The notes below the pieces were generated by a model that was given only the letters and a program-made list of their open reading frames with translations, was not told where the DNA came from and made no database searches. A DNA stretch of 64,000 bases, taken from contig JAUIKL010000001.1 of the NCBI GenBank assembly GCA_030430625.1, positions 124,001 through 188,000 on the forward strand, in the 5' to 3' direction. The stretch is from Gemmatimonadota bacterium. Lineage in GTDB: Bacteria > Gemmatimonadota > Gemmatimonadetes > Longimicrobiales > Gaopeijiaceae. Each line of letters starts with the position of its first letter. Position 1 is the first letter of the stretch. Below, piece by piece: positions 44,897-53,702 of the stretch. The translations under genes and the position numbers were made by a program.

Positions 44897-45808
44897 GTGA
44901 TTCCGGGGGTGACCGCCGAGACCCAGACGAACATCGTCCTCTCGCTGGTGATCATCGTCCTCGCTCTCCTGGCGCGGCGCGGAGTTCTGGCGGTGGTGAA
45001 CCGGCGGATCGAGGATTCCGAACTACGCTACCGATGGGCCAAGGCCTCCGGTACGGTCGGCTTCATCATCACGACGTTGATCCTGGCCCAGGTGTGGTTC
45101 ACGGCGATCCGCTCGATCGGGACCTTCCTCGGCCTCCTGTCGGCGGGCCTCGCCATTGCTTTGAAGGACCTGGTGGCCGATCTGGCCGGTTGGGCCTTCA
45201 TCATGTGGCGCAGACCCTTCGACCTCGGAGACCGCATCCAGATCGGTGAGTACGCCGGGGACGTCGTGGACAAGAGCCTCTTCCAGTTCACGGTCATGGA
45301 GATCGGAAACTGGGTCGACGCGGACCAGAGCACGGGACGGCTCATCCACGTGCCGAACGCCAAGGTCTTTACCGAACCCCTCGCCAACTACGTCGCGGGT
45401 TTCCCCTACCTGTGGAACGAGCTCGCGATCCTGATCACCCTGGAGAGCGACTGGCGCCGGGCCAAGGAGATCGTCGAGGAACTCGCGGCGGATCAGACGA
45501 TCGACATCACCCGGGAGGCCCACGAGCCGCGGCGGCAGGGTGAGGAGCGATTCCTCATCCGCTATCGCAAACTGACCCCGGTCGTGTACGTCTCGGTGCG
45601 AAACAGCGGGGTGCTGCTCACACTGCGGTACCTGTGCCGCCCCCGAGAGCGGCGGGGGAGCGCGAGCGCCCTCTGGGAGCGCATCCTCGACGGCTTCGAC
45701 GCCGAACCGACCGTCACCCTCGCGTACCCGACGCAGCGGATCAACCTGTCCCGCGAGGTCTTGTCGGAGCCCTCGCAGGAGCCGGGGCCACCACCCCCTG
45801 AAGCCTAG
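44897..45808 (+). CDS. mechanosensitive ion channel of the MscS family
   Basis: 303 residues, GTG start at 44897. Three membrane helices, the last being the pore-lining TM3 (LGLLSAGLAIALKDLVADLAG, rich in Gly/Ala), then the beta domain with RRPFDLGDRIQIGEYAGDVVD and the conserved HVPNAKVFTEPLANY, and a cytoplasmic vestibule domain. Releases osmolytes on hypo-osmotic shock. Confidence 0.92.
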   Translation: MIPGVTAETQTNIVLSLVIIVLALLARRGVLAVVNRRIEDSELRYRWAKASGTVGFIITTLILAQVWFTAIRSIGTFLGLLSAGLAIALKDLVADLAGWAFIMWRRPFDLGDRIQIGEYAGDVVDKSLFQFTVMEIGNWVDADQSTGRLIHVPNAKVFTEPLANYVAGFPYLWNELAILITLESDWRRAKEIVEELAADQTIDITREAHEPRRQGEERFLIRYRKLTPVVYVSVRNSGVLLTLRYLCRPRERRGSASALWERILDGFDAEPTVTLAYPTQRINLSREVLSEPSQEPGPPPPEA

Positions 45809-45919
45809 GCCCCCCTCCTCCCGTAGGTATGGCGTGTGCTTCGCGGCACGCGCTACGTTGCGAGTGACACGGCGATTGCGTGTCGCAATCCACTTCGAAG
45901 GTGTGCGAGGTACGCCGGA

Positions 45920-46483
45920 ATGCGGCTTTTCGTCGGCATCACGATCCCCAAGAAGCAGCGCGCCCGGATCGATCGGGCCGTGCGAGAGCTTCGAGAAGAC
46001 GGGCTTCCCGTCCGGTGGATCGACCCCGACAACTTCCACATCACGCTCAAGTTTCTGGGCGAGGTGCGCCGTGAGGCGATCCCGCAGATCGAGACCGCCT
46101 TGTCCCGCGTCGGACGCTCGACCACGGCGTTCACGACCGCCTTCGACGGCTTCGGTGCGTTCCCGACGGTCCGACGACCCAACGTGCTCTGGGTCGGGGT
46201 CGACGCGAGCCCCGAGTTCCGATGTATGAAGCAGGACCTGGAGTGGGCGCTGAGCGAGGTCGGGTTCGAGACGGAGACCCGCGCCTTTCGGCCTCACATC
46301 ACGGTCGGGCGAGCCCGGGAGGAGGGAGGAGCAGGTGCCTTCCGTGACCTCGACACCCGACTGGCCGACCTCTCCTTCTCGGACGAGATCCGCGTCCATG
46401 CGCTCGATCTGATGAGGAGCCACCTGTCGCCGGCGGGCGCCTCGTACTCGGTCGTATCGACGACGAAGTTGGCGACCGCATGA
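45920..46483 (+). CDS. thpR: RNA 2',3'-cyclic phosphodiesterase
   Basis: 187 residues of the 2H phosphoesterase/LigT family. Two catalytic HxT motifs are visible: FHITLKFLGEV and RPHITVGRAR. I take the ATG at 45920 (MRLFVGITIPKK), the canonical start; an upstream in-frame start lacks similarity to the family. Its stop overlaps the next gene by 4 bp (ATGA at 46480-46483). Probably acts in RNA end processing. Confidence 0.93.
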   Translation: MRLFVGITIPKKQRARIDRAVRELREDGLPVRWIDPDNFHITLKFLGEVRREAIPQIETALSRVGRSTTAFTTAFDGFGAFPTVRRPNVLWVGVDASPEFRCMKQDLEWALSEVGFETETRAFRPHITVGRAREEGGAGAFRDLDTRLADLSFSDEIRVHALDLMRSHLSPAGASYSVVSTTKLATA

Positions 46484-47175
46484 CGGGGCGACGCACCTTC
46501 CTGTCCGTGGGGCTCGTCGGGGTCGCGGTCTGGCTGGCGGCCGAGGCACCGAGTGCCGATGACACCGCGGTGCTCCTGGCCCCGCCACCGGTCTTCGCGG
46601 CCGTCGGGTATGGAGCGGCCGACCGGGCCGAGACCCTCCTCGTGCAGGCCGGCCACGTCCGTGCGGGACGCGACCGCTCGCTCTCCCTGACCGGAGAAGA
46701 CCTGACGGCGCTGGTGCGTTTCGGCCTTCCCGGCGTCGTGCCGTCGGGTGTGATCGAGCCGGAGCTCACGATCGAGCGGGGTGTCGTCCGGGTCTCGGCT
46801 CGGCTCGTGCACGCCGACTTCGAGGCGGCGGAGGAGTTGGGGGCGCTCTCCTCCGTCCTTCCGGACACGGCGTCCGTGACCGTCTTCGGGCGGATCTCCA
46901 CCGGGCGAGCCGGGTGGATCGACTTCCGGATCGAAGGTGCCGTCGTCGAAGGGATTCCGGTCCCCGAGGTGGTGCTGGCGGCCGTCGCCCGGCGGCTACC
47001 GTTGGGGCGCGCCGGTTCCGCCGCCTTCGCGGGCCAGGGGAGGGGAGACGACCGGCCGGTCCTCAGGGTCAGAAAGCCCCACGGCTTGGGGTCGATGTAC
47101 ATGGCGGGGCATCGTCTCGTGGTGGAGAGTGCCGAACCAATCCACCTTATGGCGGTAGACGAGGACAGTCCCTGA
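46480..47175 (+). CDS. secreted or membrane-tethered protein, unknown
   Basis: 231 residues. N-terminal hydrophobic segment (TFLSVGLVGVAVWLAAEAP) reads as a signal peptide or anchor. The rest is predicted as alpha/beta, with LTGEDLTALVRFGLP, ERGVVRVSARLV and VTVFGRISTGRAG, resembling LmeA/YlmF-type periplasmic lipid-binding proteins only in pattern. Translationally coupled to thpR. Function not assigned. Confidence 0.65.
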   Translation: MTGRRTFLSVGLVGVAVWLAAEAPSADDTAVLLAPPPVFAAVGYGAADRAETLLVQAGHVRAGRDRSLSLTGEDLTALVRFGLPGVVPSGVIEPELTIERGVVRVSARLVHADFEAAEELGALSSVLPDTASVTVFGRISTGRAGWIDFRIEGAVVEGIPVPEVVLAAVARRLPLGRAGSAAFAGQGRGDDRPVLRVRKPHGLGSMYMAGHRLVVESAEPIHLMAVDEDSP

Positions 47176-47206
47176 CGGGTCCCGACCCCCCGATCCACGA
47201 CATGTA

Positions 47207-48568
47207 ATGGCACGTCTGCTGGTCGTCGACGACGAGAGCGGTATTCGAAGCGCACTGGTTCAGGTCTTCGAGTACGAGGGCCACGAGGTGGAGCAGGCCG
47301 AGGACGGGCATCGAGGCATCGAGCTCGCGCAGAGCTTCCATCCGGACGTGATCTTCCTGGATGTGAAGATGCCGGGCCTGGACGGTCTCGATGTTCTGGA
47401 ACGGATCCGCGCCGACGACCCCTCGGCGGTCGTGATCATGATTTCCGGTCACGGAACGATCGACACGGCGGTCGAGGCCACCCGAAAGGGCGCCTACGAC
47501 TTCCTTCAGAAACCGCTCGACACCGACCGCCTTCTGGTGACGCTCCGGCGCGCGCTCGAACTGAGGGGCCTCACACAGAGCGTGGCGGATCTGAGGTCGC
47601 AGGTGGAGAGCCGCTACGAGATCGTCGGGACGTCGTACCCCATTCGACAGGTGCTCGAGCGTGTCGAGCGTGTGGCCCCCACGGATGCCCGCGTCCTCAT
47701 CACCGGTGAGAACGGGACCGGGAAAGAGCTCGTGGCCCGGGCCGTCCATCGGCTTTCGTCACGATCGGACGATCCGTTCGTGGAGGTGAACTGCGCCGCG
47801 ATTCCCTCCGAGCTGATCGAGTCCGCGCTCTTCGGCCACATGAAGGGCTCCTTTACGGGGGCGGTGGCCGATCGTGCGGGTAAGTTCGAGCAGGCCGACG
47901 GCGGAACGTTGTTTCTCGACGAAATCGGGGACATGTCCAAGGACGCGCAGGCCAAGGTGCTGCGCGCGCTGGAGCAGGGGGTCGTGACCCGTGTCGGTGG
48001 GTCGAAGTCGATCGAGGTGGACGTCCGGGTGATCGCCGCGACCAACAAGGACCTCGAAGAACAGATCGAGGCGGGCGAATTCCGCGAGGACCTCTTCTAT
48101 CGCCTCAACGTGGTGCCGGTCCACATGCCACCGCTGAGGGAGCGCCGGGACGACATCCCGATGCTCGTGCAGCACTTCACGGACATCATGACCAACCGGG
48201 AGGGTATGTCCCCGCGCAGCTTCGAGACCGCGGCGATCGACCGACTCCAGGCACTCTCCTGGCCGGGCAACGTCCGCGAACTCCGCAACACCGTCGAGCG
48301 GCTGCTGATCCTGGCAGGTGGGGATTCCGTTCGCGCGGACGACGTCGACCTTCTCGCGACCGGCCGTGCCGCCGCGGGGGGGTTGGGTGGGGAACTCCTG
48401 GCGGCGGACAACTTCTCCGACTTCAAGGACGGCGCCGAGCGGGCGTTCATCCTCCAGAAGCTTCGCGAGAACGACTGGAACGTGGCCGAAACGGCTCGTC
48501 GCATCGACATGCCGCGCTCGAACCTCTACAAGAAGATCGAGAAGTTCGGACTGGTCCGAGAGGCCTGA
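47207..48568 (+). CDS. NtrC-family sigma-54-dependent response regulator
   Basis: 453 residues. Receiver domain with phospho-acceptor Asp52 (FLDVKMPGLDGL) and conserved K (DFLQKPL); AAA+ domain with Walker A GENGTGKELVARAVH, the sigma-54 contact loop GSFTGA (a Ser variant of GAFTGA), Walker B GGTLFLDEIGDM and Arg finger region; C-terminal Fis-type HTH (NVAETARRIDMPRSNLYKK). Requires sigma-54 (RpoN) elsewhere. Phosphorylation by the NtrY-like kinase at 35537 is possible but unproved. Confidence 0.94.
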   Translation: MARLLVVDDESGIRSALVQVFEYEGHEVEQAEDGHRGIELAQSFHPDVIFLDVKMPGLDGLDVLERIRADDPSAVVIMISGHGTIDTAVEATRKGAYDFLQKPLDTDRLLVTLRRALELRGLTQSVADLRSQVESRYEIVGTSYPIRQVLERVERVAPTDARVLITGENGTGKELVARAVHRLSSRSDDPFVEVNCAAIPSELIESALFGHMKGSFTGAVADRAGKFEQADGGTLFLDEIGDMSKDAQAKVLRALEQGVVTRVGGSKSIEVDVRVIAATNKDLEEQIEAGEFREDLFYRLNVVPVHMPPLRERRDDIPMLVQHFTDIMTNREGMSPRSFETAAIDRLQALSWPGNVRELRNTVERLLILAGGDSVRADDVDLLATGRAAAGGLGGELLAADNFSDFKDGAERAFILQKLRENDWNVAETARRIDMPRSNLYKKIEKFGLVREA

Positions 48569-48632
48569 TCGATCTGAGGCATGGGCCTCCGGGCTCGACG
48601 GGTGCGCACAAGTTGCCCTCCGTCGGCCAGGG

Positions 48633-48661
48633 TTGGCACCCACCCCGCCCCTGCGTAGCTT
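48633..48661 (+). promoter_or_regulatory. promoter of the cobalamin riboswitch-btuB unit
   Basis: TTGGCA (48633-48638), 17 nt, TAGCTT (48656-48661), predicted start near 48668, exactly at the riboswitch 5' end. The gap 48569-48920 contains this promoter, the riboswitch and its terminator. Confidence 0.7.
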
Positions 48662-48667
48662 CGAGGC

Positions 48668-48830
48668 ACAATTCGAGTAGGGTGGGCCGAACGGAAGCCG
48701 GTGAGAATCCGGCGCGGCCCCGCCACTGTGAGAGGTCCGCGAAAGCGGAACGTCGGTTGAAGGAGGCCACTGGGGTAACCCGGGAAGGCAGACCGACGGC
48801 CTCGAGCCAGGAGACGTGGTCCACCCGACC
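48668..48830 (+). promoter_or_regulatory. cobalamin (B12) riboswitch
   Basis: Conserved blocks occur in order: GAAGCCGGTGAGAATCCGGC (48693-48712), CCCCGCCACTGTGA (48718-48731), GGCCACTG (48765-48772), GGGAAGGCAGACCGACGGC (48782-48800) and the B12 box GAGCCAGGAGACGTGG (48804-48819). They match the AdoCbl/Cbl aptamer core. It controls the TonB-dependent receptor downstream, most likely switching it off when B12 is plentiful. Confidence 0.95.
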
Positions 48831-48882
48831 AAGCCTCAACCTCCGCGGGGAGGATGGCCTGGACCGGGCGTGGCCTCGGTGT

Positions 48883-48918
48883 AGTCCGTCGTTTCCCATC
48901 GGAAAGGACGGACTTTTT
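48883..48918 (+). terminator. riboswitch expression platform: terminator abutting the start codon
   Basis: AGTCCGTC (48883-48890) pairs with GACGGACT (48908-48915); an inner stem TTTCC/GGAAA with loop CATC stacks on it; T-rich bases follow. The 3' half contains the purine-rich ribosome-binding site, and the ATG is at 48921. The hairpin can thus end transcription and/or hide the ribosome-binding site when the aptamer is bound. Confidence 0.85.
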
Positions 48919-48920
48919 CG

Positions 48921-50885
48921 ATGTCGAGAACTCTTCTTGTCGCCGCCATCCTGGCAGCGGCCTCCACGGCGGCCCCCGCCAGTGGGCAGATCGAACCCTT
49001 CTCCCTCGACGGCCTCGTGGTCACGGCCGGACCCACGGTCCGACCCGCGGACGCTGTCGCCAACCACGTTTCGGTCATCTCGGGCGAGCAGTTGCGCGCC
49101 TTCGGGGTCCGGTCGCTGAACGACGCCCTCCGGGACGTTCCCGGCGTGACCGTCGTCAGCCCGGGCTCGTTCGGAGCCGTCTCGTCCGTCTTCCTGAGGG
49201 GCGGAGAGAGTGACTACACCCTGGTGCTCGTCGATGGTGTGCAGGTCAACCAGGCGGGCGGAGGCTTCGACTTCTCGGCTCTGACCACCGACAACGTCGA
49301 GCGGATCGAGATCGTGCGCGGGCCCGCGAGCGCTGTCTACGGGTCGGACGCCGTGACGGGTGTGATCCACGTGATTACGCGGGTAGGGCGGGGAAGCCCG
49401 GTCGCCTCGGGGCGCTTCGAGGCCGGCTCCTTCGGACGCGCGGATTGGGCCGCCTCGGTGCGGGGCGGCACGGACGTCGGTGGCTACTCGGTCTCGGTCG
49501 AGCAGCGGGGAACCGACGGCATCTACGCCTTCAATAATCGTCACGAGGTCACCACGATCTCGGGCTCGGCCCGCCTGAGGCCGGACGAGCGGACGGACCT
49601 ACGCGTCCATGCCCGCCTCATCGACCGGACCTACGGATACCCGACGGATGGCAGCGGGCAGGCCGTGGACCGCAACTCGTTCACCTTCCAGGACGCTTCC
49701 GTCGTCAGGCTCGCGGCCAGTCGGGTGGTCACACCGCGGGTGGTCCTCAGGGGCGGCGTATCGGTCAACGAGACAGACGGTGGGACCGACGACGCCCAGG
49801 ACAACGCGGCCGACAGCATCGGCTTCTTCGGATACACGAGTCTCGACGACTTCAGGCGCTCCTCGGCGGACGTACACCTCGACGCGCGCAGTCGGTGGGG
49901 TGTTCTCTCGGTCGGCTACGAGTACGAGCACGAGGCACAGCGCTCGTTCAACGAGTCGCTGAGCGAGTTCGGGCGGTCGAGTGGGCGGAGCGAGAGTGAG
50001 CGCTCCAACCACGCGGGCCTGGCGCACTTCAGCGGGAGCGCCGGGGTGGTCGCGTACAACGCTGGCGTCAGGGTCGAGGACAACGAGCGCTTTGGCCGCC
50101 AGTCGACCTGGCAGGCGGGCGTTTCGGCGGTCGTGGCCGAGGGGCTGGGTAGCCGGGTGCGCGCGTCGGTCGGCACGGCGATCAAGGAGCCGACCTTCTC
50201 CGAGAACTTCGCGACCGGCTTCGCCACGGGAAATCCCGACCTCCGACCCGAGGAGACGCGATCGTGGGAGATCGGTTTGGACCAGCCGCTGTTCGAGGAT
50301 CGTGTCCGTCTTGCGGTCACCTGGTTCGACCAGGCGTTCACCGACCTGATCCAGTACACCTTCGCACCGCCGAACCCCGGTGATCCCAACTACTTCAACG
50401 TAGCGGCCGCGGACGCTGTGGGCCTCGAGGCCGACGCCGAACTCGCCCTCGGGCTTTTGACGGCCGGGGTGTCGTGGACGCGGCTCGACACCGAGGTCGT
50501 GGACTCCGGCTTCGACGAGGGGGAGGGTGCGACCTTCGTGAACGGCGAGCCCCTCCTTCGTCGCCCGAAGCACAGCGTTGCGTTCCGCGCCCACACGCGC
50601 GTTTCCACGGTCGACCTGTCGAGTCGGTACGTCCGGGTCGGGAGCCGTAGCGACCGGGACTTCGCGACCTTCCCGGCGTCTCCGGTGACCCTTCCGGCGT
50701 ACGGACTGCTCTCGGTGGCCGCGCGGTGGGCGGCGGTCGAGCCCTCCGGCTCACGGCCCGGCCTCACGATCGAGGTGCGGGGTGAGAACCTGCTGGATGC
50801 CGAGTACGAGGAGGCGGTCGGTTTCGACGCCCCGGGCCGGGGCCTCTACGTCGGCGGCTCGGTCAGCTGGGGCGGTTCGGACTAG
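48921..50885 (+). CDS. btuB: TonB-dependent outer membrane receptor, BtuB-like
   Basis: 654 residues. Signal peptide (LLVAAILAAASTAAPASGQ); a TonB-box-like LDGLVVTAG near 28-36; plug domain with LNDALRDVPGVTVVS, VFLRGGESDYTLVLVDGVQV and VERIEIVRGPASAVYGSDAV; then a 22-strand-type barrel with many aromatic/charged alternations, ending VGGSVSWGGSD. Specificity for cobalamin is inferred from the riboswitch and from size; other corrinoid or siderophore uptake is possible. No btuFCD ABC genes are adjacent. Confidence 0.92.
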   Translation: MSRTLLVAAILAAASTAAPASGQIEPFSLDGLVVTAGPTVRPADAVANHVSVISGEQLRAFGVRSLNDALRDVPGVTVVSPGSFGAVSSVFLRGGESDYTLVLVDGVQVNQAGGGFDFSALTTDNVERIEIVRGPASAVYGSDAVTGVIHVITRVGRGSPVASGRFEAGSFGRADWAASVRGGTDVGGYSVSVEQRGTDGIYAFNNRHEVTTISGSARLRPDERTDLRVHARLIDRTYGYPTDGSGQAVDRNSFTFQDASVVRLAASRVVTPRVVLRGGVSVNETDGGTDDAQDNAADSIGFFGYTSLDDFRRSSADVHLDARSRWGVLSVGYEYEHEAQRSFNESLSEFGRSSGRSESERSNHAGLAHFSGSAGVVAYNAGVRVEDNERFGRQSTWQAGVSAVVAEGLGSRVRASVGTAIKEPTFSENFATGFATGNPDLRPEETRSWEIGLDQPLFEDRVRLAVTWFDQAFTDLIQYTFAPPNPGDPNYFNVAAADAVGLEADAELALGLLTAGVSWTRLDTEVVDSGFDEGEGATFVNGEPLLRRPKHSVAFRAHTRVSTVDLSSRYVRVGSRSDRDFATFPASPVTLPAYGLLSVAARWAAVEPSGSRPGLTIEVRGENLLDAEYEEAVGFDAPGRGLYVGGSVSWGGSD

Positions 50886-50892
50886 ACCGACG

Positions 50893-50928
50893 GGACGGCA
50901 CGGTCACCGCCGGATGACCGTGCCGTCC
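50893..50928. terminator. perfect inverted repeat between convergent btuB and protease genes
   Basis: A 14-bp perfect stem (50893-50906 with 50915-50928) and an 8-nt loop sit just after the btuB stop and across the end of the protease gene. No T-run follows on either strand, so it may act as a bidirectional transcription block or RNA-stabilising hairpin. Confidence 0.5.
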
Positions 50929-51656
50929 GGTGTCTGATACAGGACTTCGATCGATCGGTAGTCCCGGGCGCTGATCGAGGTCGCGGTGTTCGTCGGATAC
51001 ATGACGTCGCGGGACTGGTCGCTGTGACCGAGCCCGAGCGCGTGTCCCATCTCGTGCGCGGCCGTCAGCCGTACCTGATGGGTCTGGGCCGGGTCCCACG
51101 GCTGCCCCGGGTGCCGCGTGGCCAACTCGATGGACTCGACCACGAGCCCGGTTTCCATCGACCAGCGGCTGCGGGCCAACCCGATTCGGCTGCCCCCGAG
51201 GGCAGGGGCCCACGTCACCGAGAAGTGCGGGTTCCGGTCTCCTCGGAGGTCCGCCAGGATGGGGAAGGGTTGGTTGTCCCACGCGCGAACCCCCTGCGCG
51301 GCGGCCCGCTGAAGGGCCCGGGCCACGGTCGGGTCCTCGTCCTGGGGTAGGGGAATGTGGACGACGACCGTGCCCTCGTGGCCCTTCCACCGATGCAGCC
51401 GGACCTCCGAACTCTGGTCCAGGGGTGCGCACAGGTACCCGACGTTCACACAGAAGTCGTCCGCGCTCAGGCTGGGCGGTGGTGCGGTGGGTCTCGGTGC
51501 TCCCGCCAGTTGATCACACGTCTCCGTCGTGGGGTCGCAACGATCCGGCCGAGTGTCGACGGTCCGTGCGTCGAGCCACGCCTTTCCTCCGCCGCCCAAC
51601 ACCAGGATCGCTGCGGCAAGTCCCAACGGGGTCGGCTTGCCGAGGCGGATCTGCAT
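50904..51656 (-). CDS. secreted matrixin-type zinc metalloprotease
   Basis: 250 residues. The metzincin motif AAHEMGHALGLGHSD (HExxHxxGxxH) and a Met-turn candidate (SRDVMYPTN) mark a matrixin/metzincin protease. N-terminal segment GLAAAILVLGGGGKAWLDA is a signal peptide or anchor, so the enzyme acts outside the cytoplasm. A Pro/Thr-rich stretch with several cysteines (about 37-75) precedes the catalytic domain. I start at the ATG at 51656, preceded by a strong GGGAGG; a long upstream frame is rejected. It converges with btuB. Confidence 0.88.
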   Translation of the reverse strand: MQIRLGKPTPLGLAAAILVLGGGGKAWLDARTVDTRPDRCDPTTETCDQLAGAPRPTAPPPSLSADDFCVNVGYLCAPLDQSSEVRLHRWKGHEGTVVVHIPLPQDEDPTVARALQRAAAQGVRAWDNQPFPILADLRGDRNPHFSVTWAPALGGSRIGLARSRWSMETGLVVESIELATRHPGQPWDPAQTHQVRLTAAHEMGHALGLGHSDQSRDVMYPTNTATSISARDYRSIEVLYQTPDGTVIRR

Positions 51657-51690
51657 CGCAACCTCCCGAGGCCATCCTACGTCCAAATTC

Positions 51691-51720
51691 AAGGTACGGG
51701 TGGAGGGCGGGCGGGCGGAA
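51691..51720 (-). promoter_or_regulatory. possible promoter of the matrixin gene
   Basis: Minus strand: TTCCGC (51720-51715), 18 nt, TACCTT (51696-51691); predicted start near 51684, 28 nt before the ATG. Confidence 0.4.
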
Positions 51721-51850
51721 CGAAAATCGGTCCGACGTCCGTATTGTGTCGTGAGCGGCCTCGTCGGAACGTGGTAGGAGGGGCTGTGTAGACCAAGGAT
51801 CGCGGGTCGCGCCCCACGGGGCCGAGCAACGAGGATCGCGGAGGAGCGGA

Positions 51851-52603
51851 ATGCGAGAAGCCGGGCAGGCGCGCAGTACCGTGGAGCGCATGTTGATCGC
51901 CGACAATCGCTCGGCTTCCACTCGGCTCGCCCATGCGCTCGGAGACTGGATGCGCGCCGTCCTGATCGCGCTCCTCGTCTTCCTGGCAATCCGCACCTCC
52001 GTCGTCGAGGCGTTCAAGATTCCGACCTCTTCGATGGAGGGCACGCTCCTCGTCGGGGACTTCCTCCTCGTGAACAAGGCGGTCTACGGGGCTCGGATTC
52101 CGGGCACACCGTGGACGCTGCCGGCCTTCGAGGAACCGGAGCGGGGTGACGTCGTGGTCTTCCACCCGCCCCACGAGCCGGAGAAGAACTACGTGAAGCG
52201 GGTCGTCGGACTCCCGAGCGACACGCTCGAGATGCGGGACAAGCGCCTCTACCTCAACGGGACCCCGGTCTACGAGCCGTACGCCCAGCACGTGGACGGT
52301 CGCGGTGACGCGGTCCACCCCGACATGGAGTGGCAGTCGTACCACCTGATCGCATCGCCCAGTCGGGGATATCACCCGACCCGGGACAACTGGGGCCCGA
52401 TCGTGATTCCCGAGGGCCGGCTCTTCGTCCTCGGTGACAACCGGGACAACAGCGAGGATTCCCGCTATTGGGGCTTCGTTTCGCGCGATCAGGTCCGCGG
52501 CCGGCCGTGGATGGTGTACTATTCTTCGACGCGCCGAGCCGAGGAGGAGTCCCGGTGGATCGATCGGGTGCGGTGGGCGCGTCTCGGCACGGTGATCCAC
52601 TAG
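51851..52603 (+). CDS. lepB: signal peptidase I
   Basis: Cleaves Sec/Tat signal peptides in the inner membrane. 250 residues: one N-terminal helix (AVLIALLVFLAIRTSVVEAF), box B with catalytic Ser61 (PTSSMEGTLLVGD), box C/D with catalytic Lys116 (YVKRVVGLPSD), and box E (VLGDNRDNSEDSRYWGFV). The divergent gap of 194 bp upstream probably contains its promoter, but none matches the local consensus well. Confidence 0.95.
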   Translation: MREAGQARSTVERMLIADNRSASTRLAHALGDWMRAVLIALLVFLAIRTSVVEAFKIPTSSMEGTLLVGDFLLVNKAVYGARIPGTPWTLPAFEEPERGDVVVFHPPHEPEKNYVKRVVGLPSDTLEMRDKRLYLNGTPVYEPYAQHVDGRGDAVHPDMEWQSYHLIASPSRGYHPTRDNWGPIVIPEGRLFVLGDNRDNSEDSRYWGFVSRDQVRGRPWMVYYSSTRRAEEESRWIDRVRWARLGTVIH

Positions 52604-52719
52604 ATGCCGGAAGTCGGGGGGCCATTGCGCGATACGGGGATCGTAGAGATCCTACGAAGGGCTTTGCGCGAACGGCGCACGGCCCGTCGATTCCTGGCTC
52701 TTCGCCCAACCGCGATACG

Positions 52720-53571
52720 ATGACCTTCTCTTCCCGCCGAGCCCCGTCCAAGGAAGGCTCGCTGGACCAGTACCTGAAGGAGATCAGCCAGTACCCGCTC
52801 ATCGACCGGGCGGAGGAGGCGCGCCTCGCCAAGCTCATCCGCAAGGGTGAGGAGGAGGCCCTCAACAAGCTGGTCCGGTCGAACCTTCGCTTCGTCGTGT
52901 CCGTGGCCAAGAAGTATCAGAACCAGGGCGTCCCGCTCTCGGATCTGATCAACGAGGGGAACCTCGGCCTCATCCGCGCGGCGCATAAGTTCGACGAGAC
53001 GAAGGGCATCAAGTTCATCAGCTACGCCGTCTGGTGGATTCGTCAGGCCATCCTCCAGGCCCTGGCCGAGCAGTCGCGCATCGTGCGCGTTCCGCTGAAC
53101 CGAGCCGGTGCCCTGTACCGGATCGGACGGCGCTCGTCGACGTTGCTGCAGGAACTGGGTCGCGAGCCCACGGTCGACGAGATCGCGGAAGAACTCGACG
53201 TGTCGAAGGAGGAGATCGAGCGCACCCTCGCCATCTCCCACTCGCACCTCTCCCTGGACGCCCCCATGACTCCGGGGGAGGACAACCGACTCCTCGACTA
53301 TCTGCCCGACAAATATTCGCCGGGCCCCGAGGACCAGGCGTTCGAGCACGCCCTCAAGTCGACGATCGAGACGGCGCTCGGGACGCTCAAGGAGCGGGAG
53401 GCGAAGATCCTTCGCCTCTACTTCGGCCTGGACGACCAGGATCCGATGACGCTCGAGGAGATCGGCGAGATCCTCGGGATCACTCGGGAGCGGGTGCGTC
53501 AGATCAAGGAGAAGGCGCTCGTTCGCCTTCGCCACGCGTCCCGCGCACGGTTCCTCGAGACGTACCGCTAG
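52720..53571 (+). CDS. RNA polymerase sigma-70 factor (group 1/2, no region 1.1)
   Basis: 283 residues, starting at the ATG at 52720. Region 1.2 (DQYLKEISQYPLIDRAEEA), region 2 (NLRFVVSVAKKYQNQGVPL, DLINEGNLGLIRAAHKFD, SYAVWWIRQAILQAL), region 3 (LGREPTVDEIAEELDVS) and region 4 (LEEIGEILGITRERVRQIKE). The N-terminal acidic region 1.1 of RpoD is missing, as in Bacteroidota-type primary sigmas and group-2 factors. In Bacteroidota-like lineages such a short factor is the primary sigma, so it may read the TANNTT -10 boxes seen here; this is inference. A longer upstream frame overlapping lepB is rejected. Confidence 0.9.
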   Translation: MTFSSRRAPSKEGSLDQYLKEISQYPLIDRAEEARLAKLIRKGEEEALNKLVRSNLRFVVSVAKKYQNQGVPLSDLINEGNLGLIRAAHKFDETKGIKFISYAVWWIRQAILQALAEQSRIVRVPLNRAGALYRIGRRSSTLLQELGREPTVDEIAEELDVSKEEIERTLAISHSHLSLDAPMTPGEDNRLLDYLPDKYSPGPEDQAFEHALKSTIETALGTLKEREAKILRLYFGLDDQDPMTLEEIGEILGITRERVRQIKEKALVRLRHASRARFLETYR

Positions 53572-53634
53572 AGCCGCCTCGGCCGAGGTCGGCTCCCCCC
53601 GCGAAAAGCCGCGTGTGACAACGCCCGCGGGCCG

Positions 53635-53663
53635 TTGACGGTGTTTTGCTTCGCGGATAGCTT
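53635..53663 (+). promoter_or_regulatory. rplM-rpsI promoter
   Basis: TTGACG (53635-53640), 17 nt, TAGCTT (53658-53663), start near 53670, a leader of about 33 nt. Confidence 0.7.
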
Positions 53664-53702
53664 TGATAGCTCTTTTCAGGAAGCGCCAGAACCGCACGCA
53701 TC

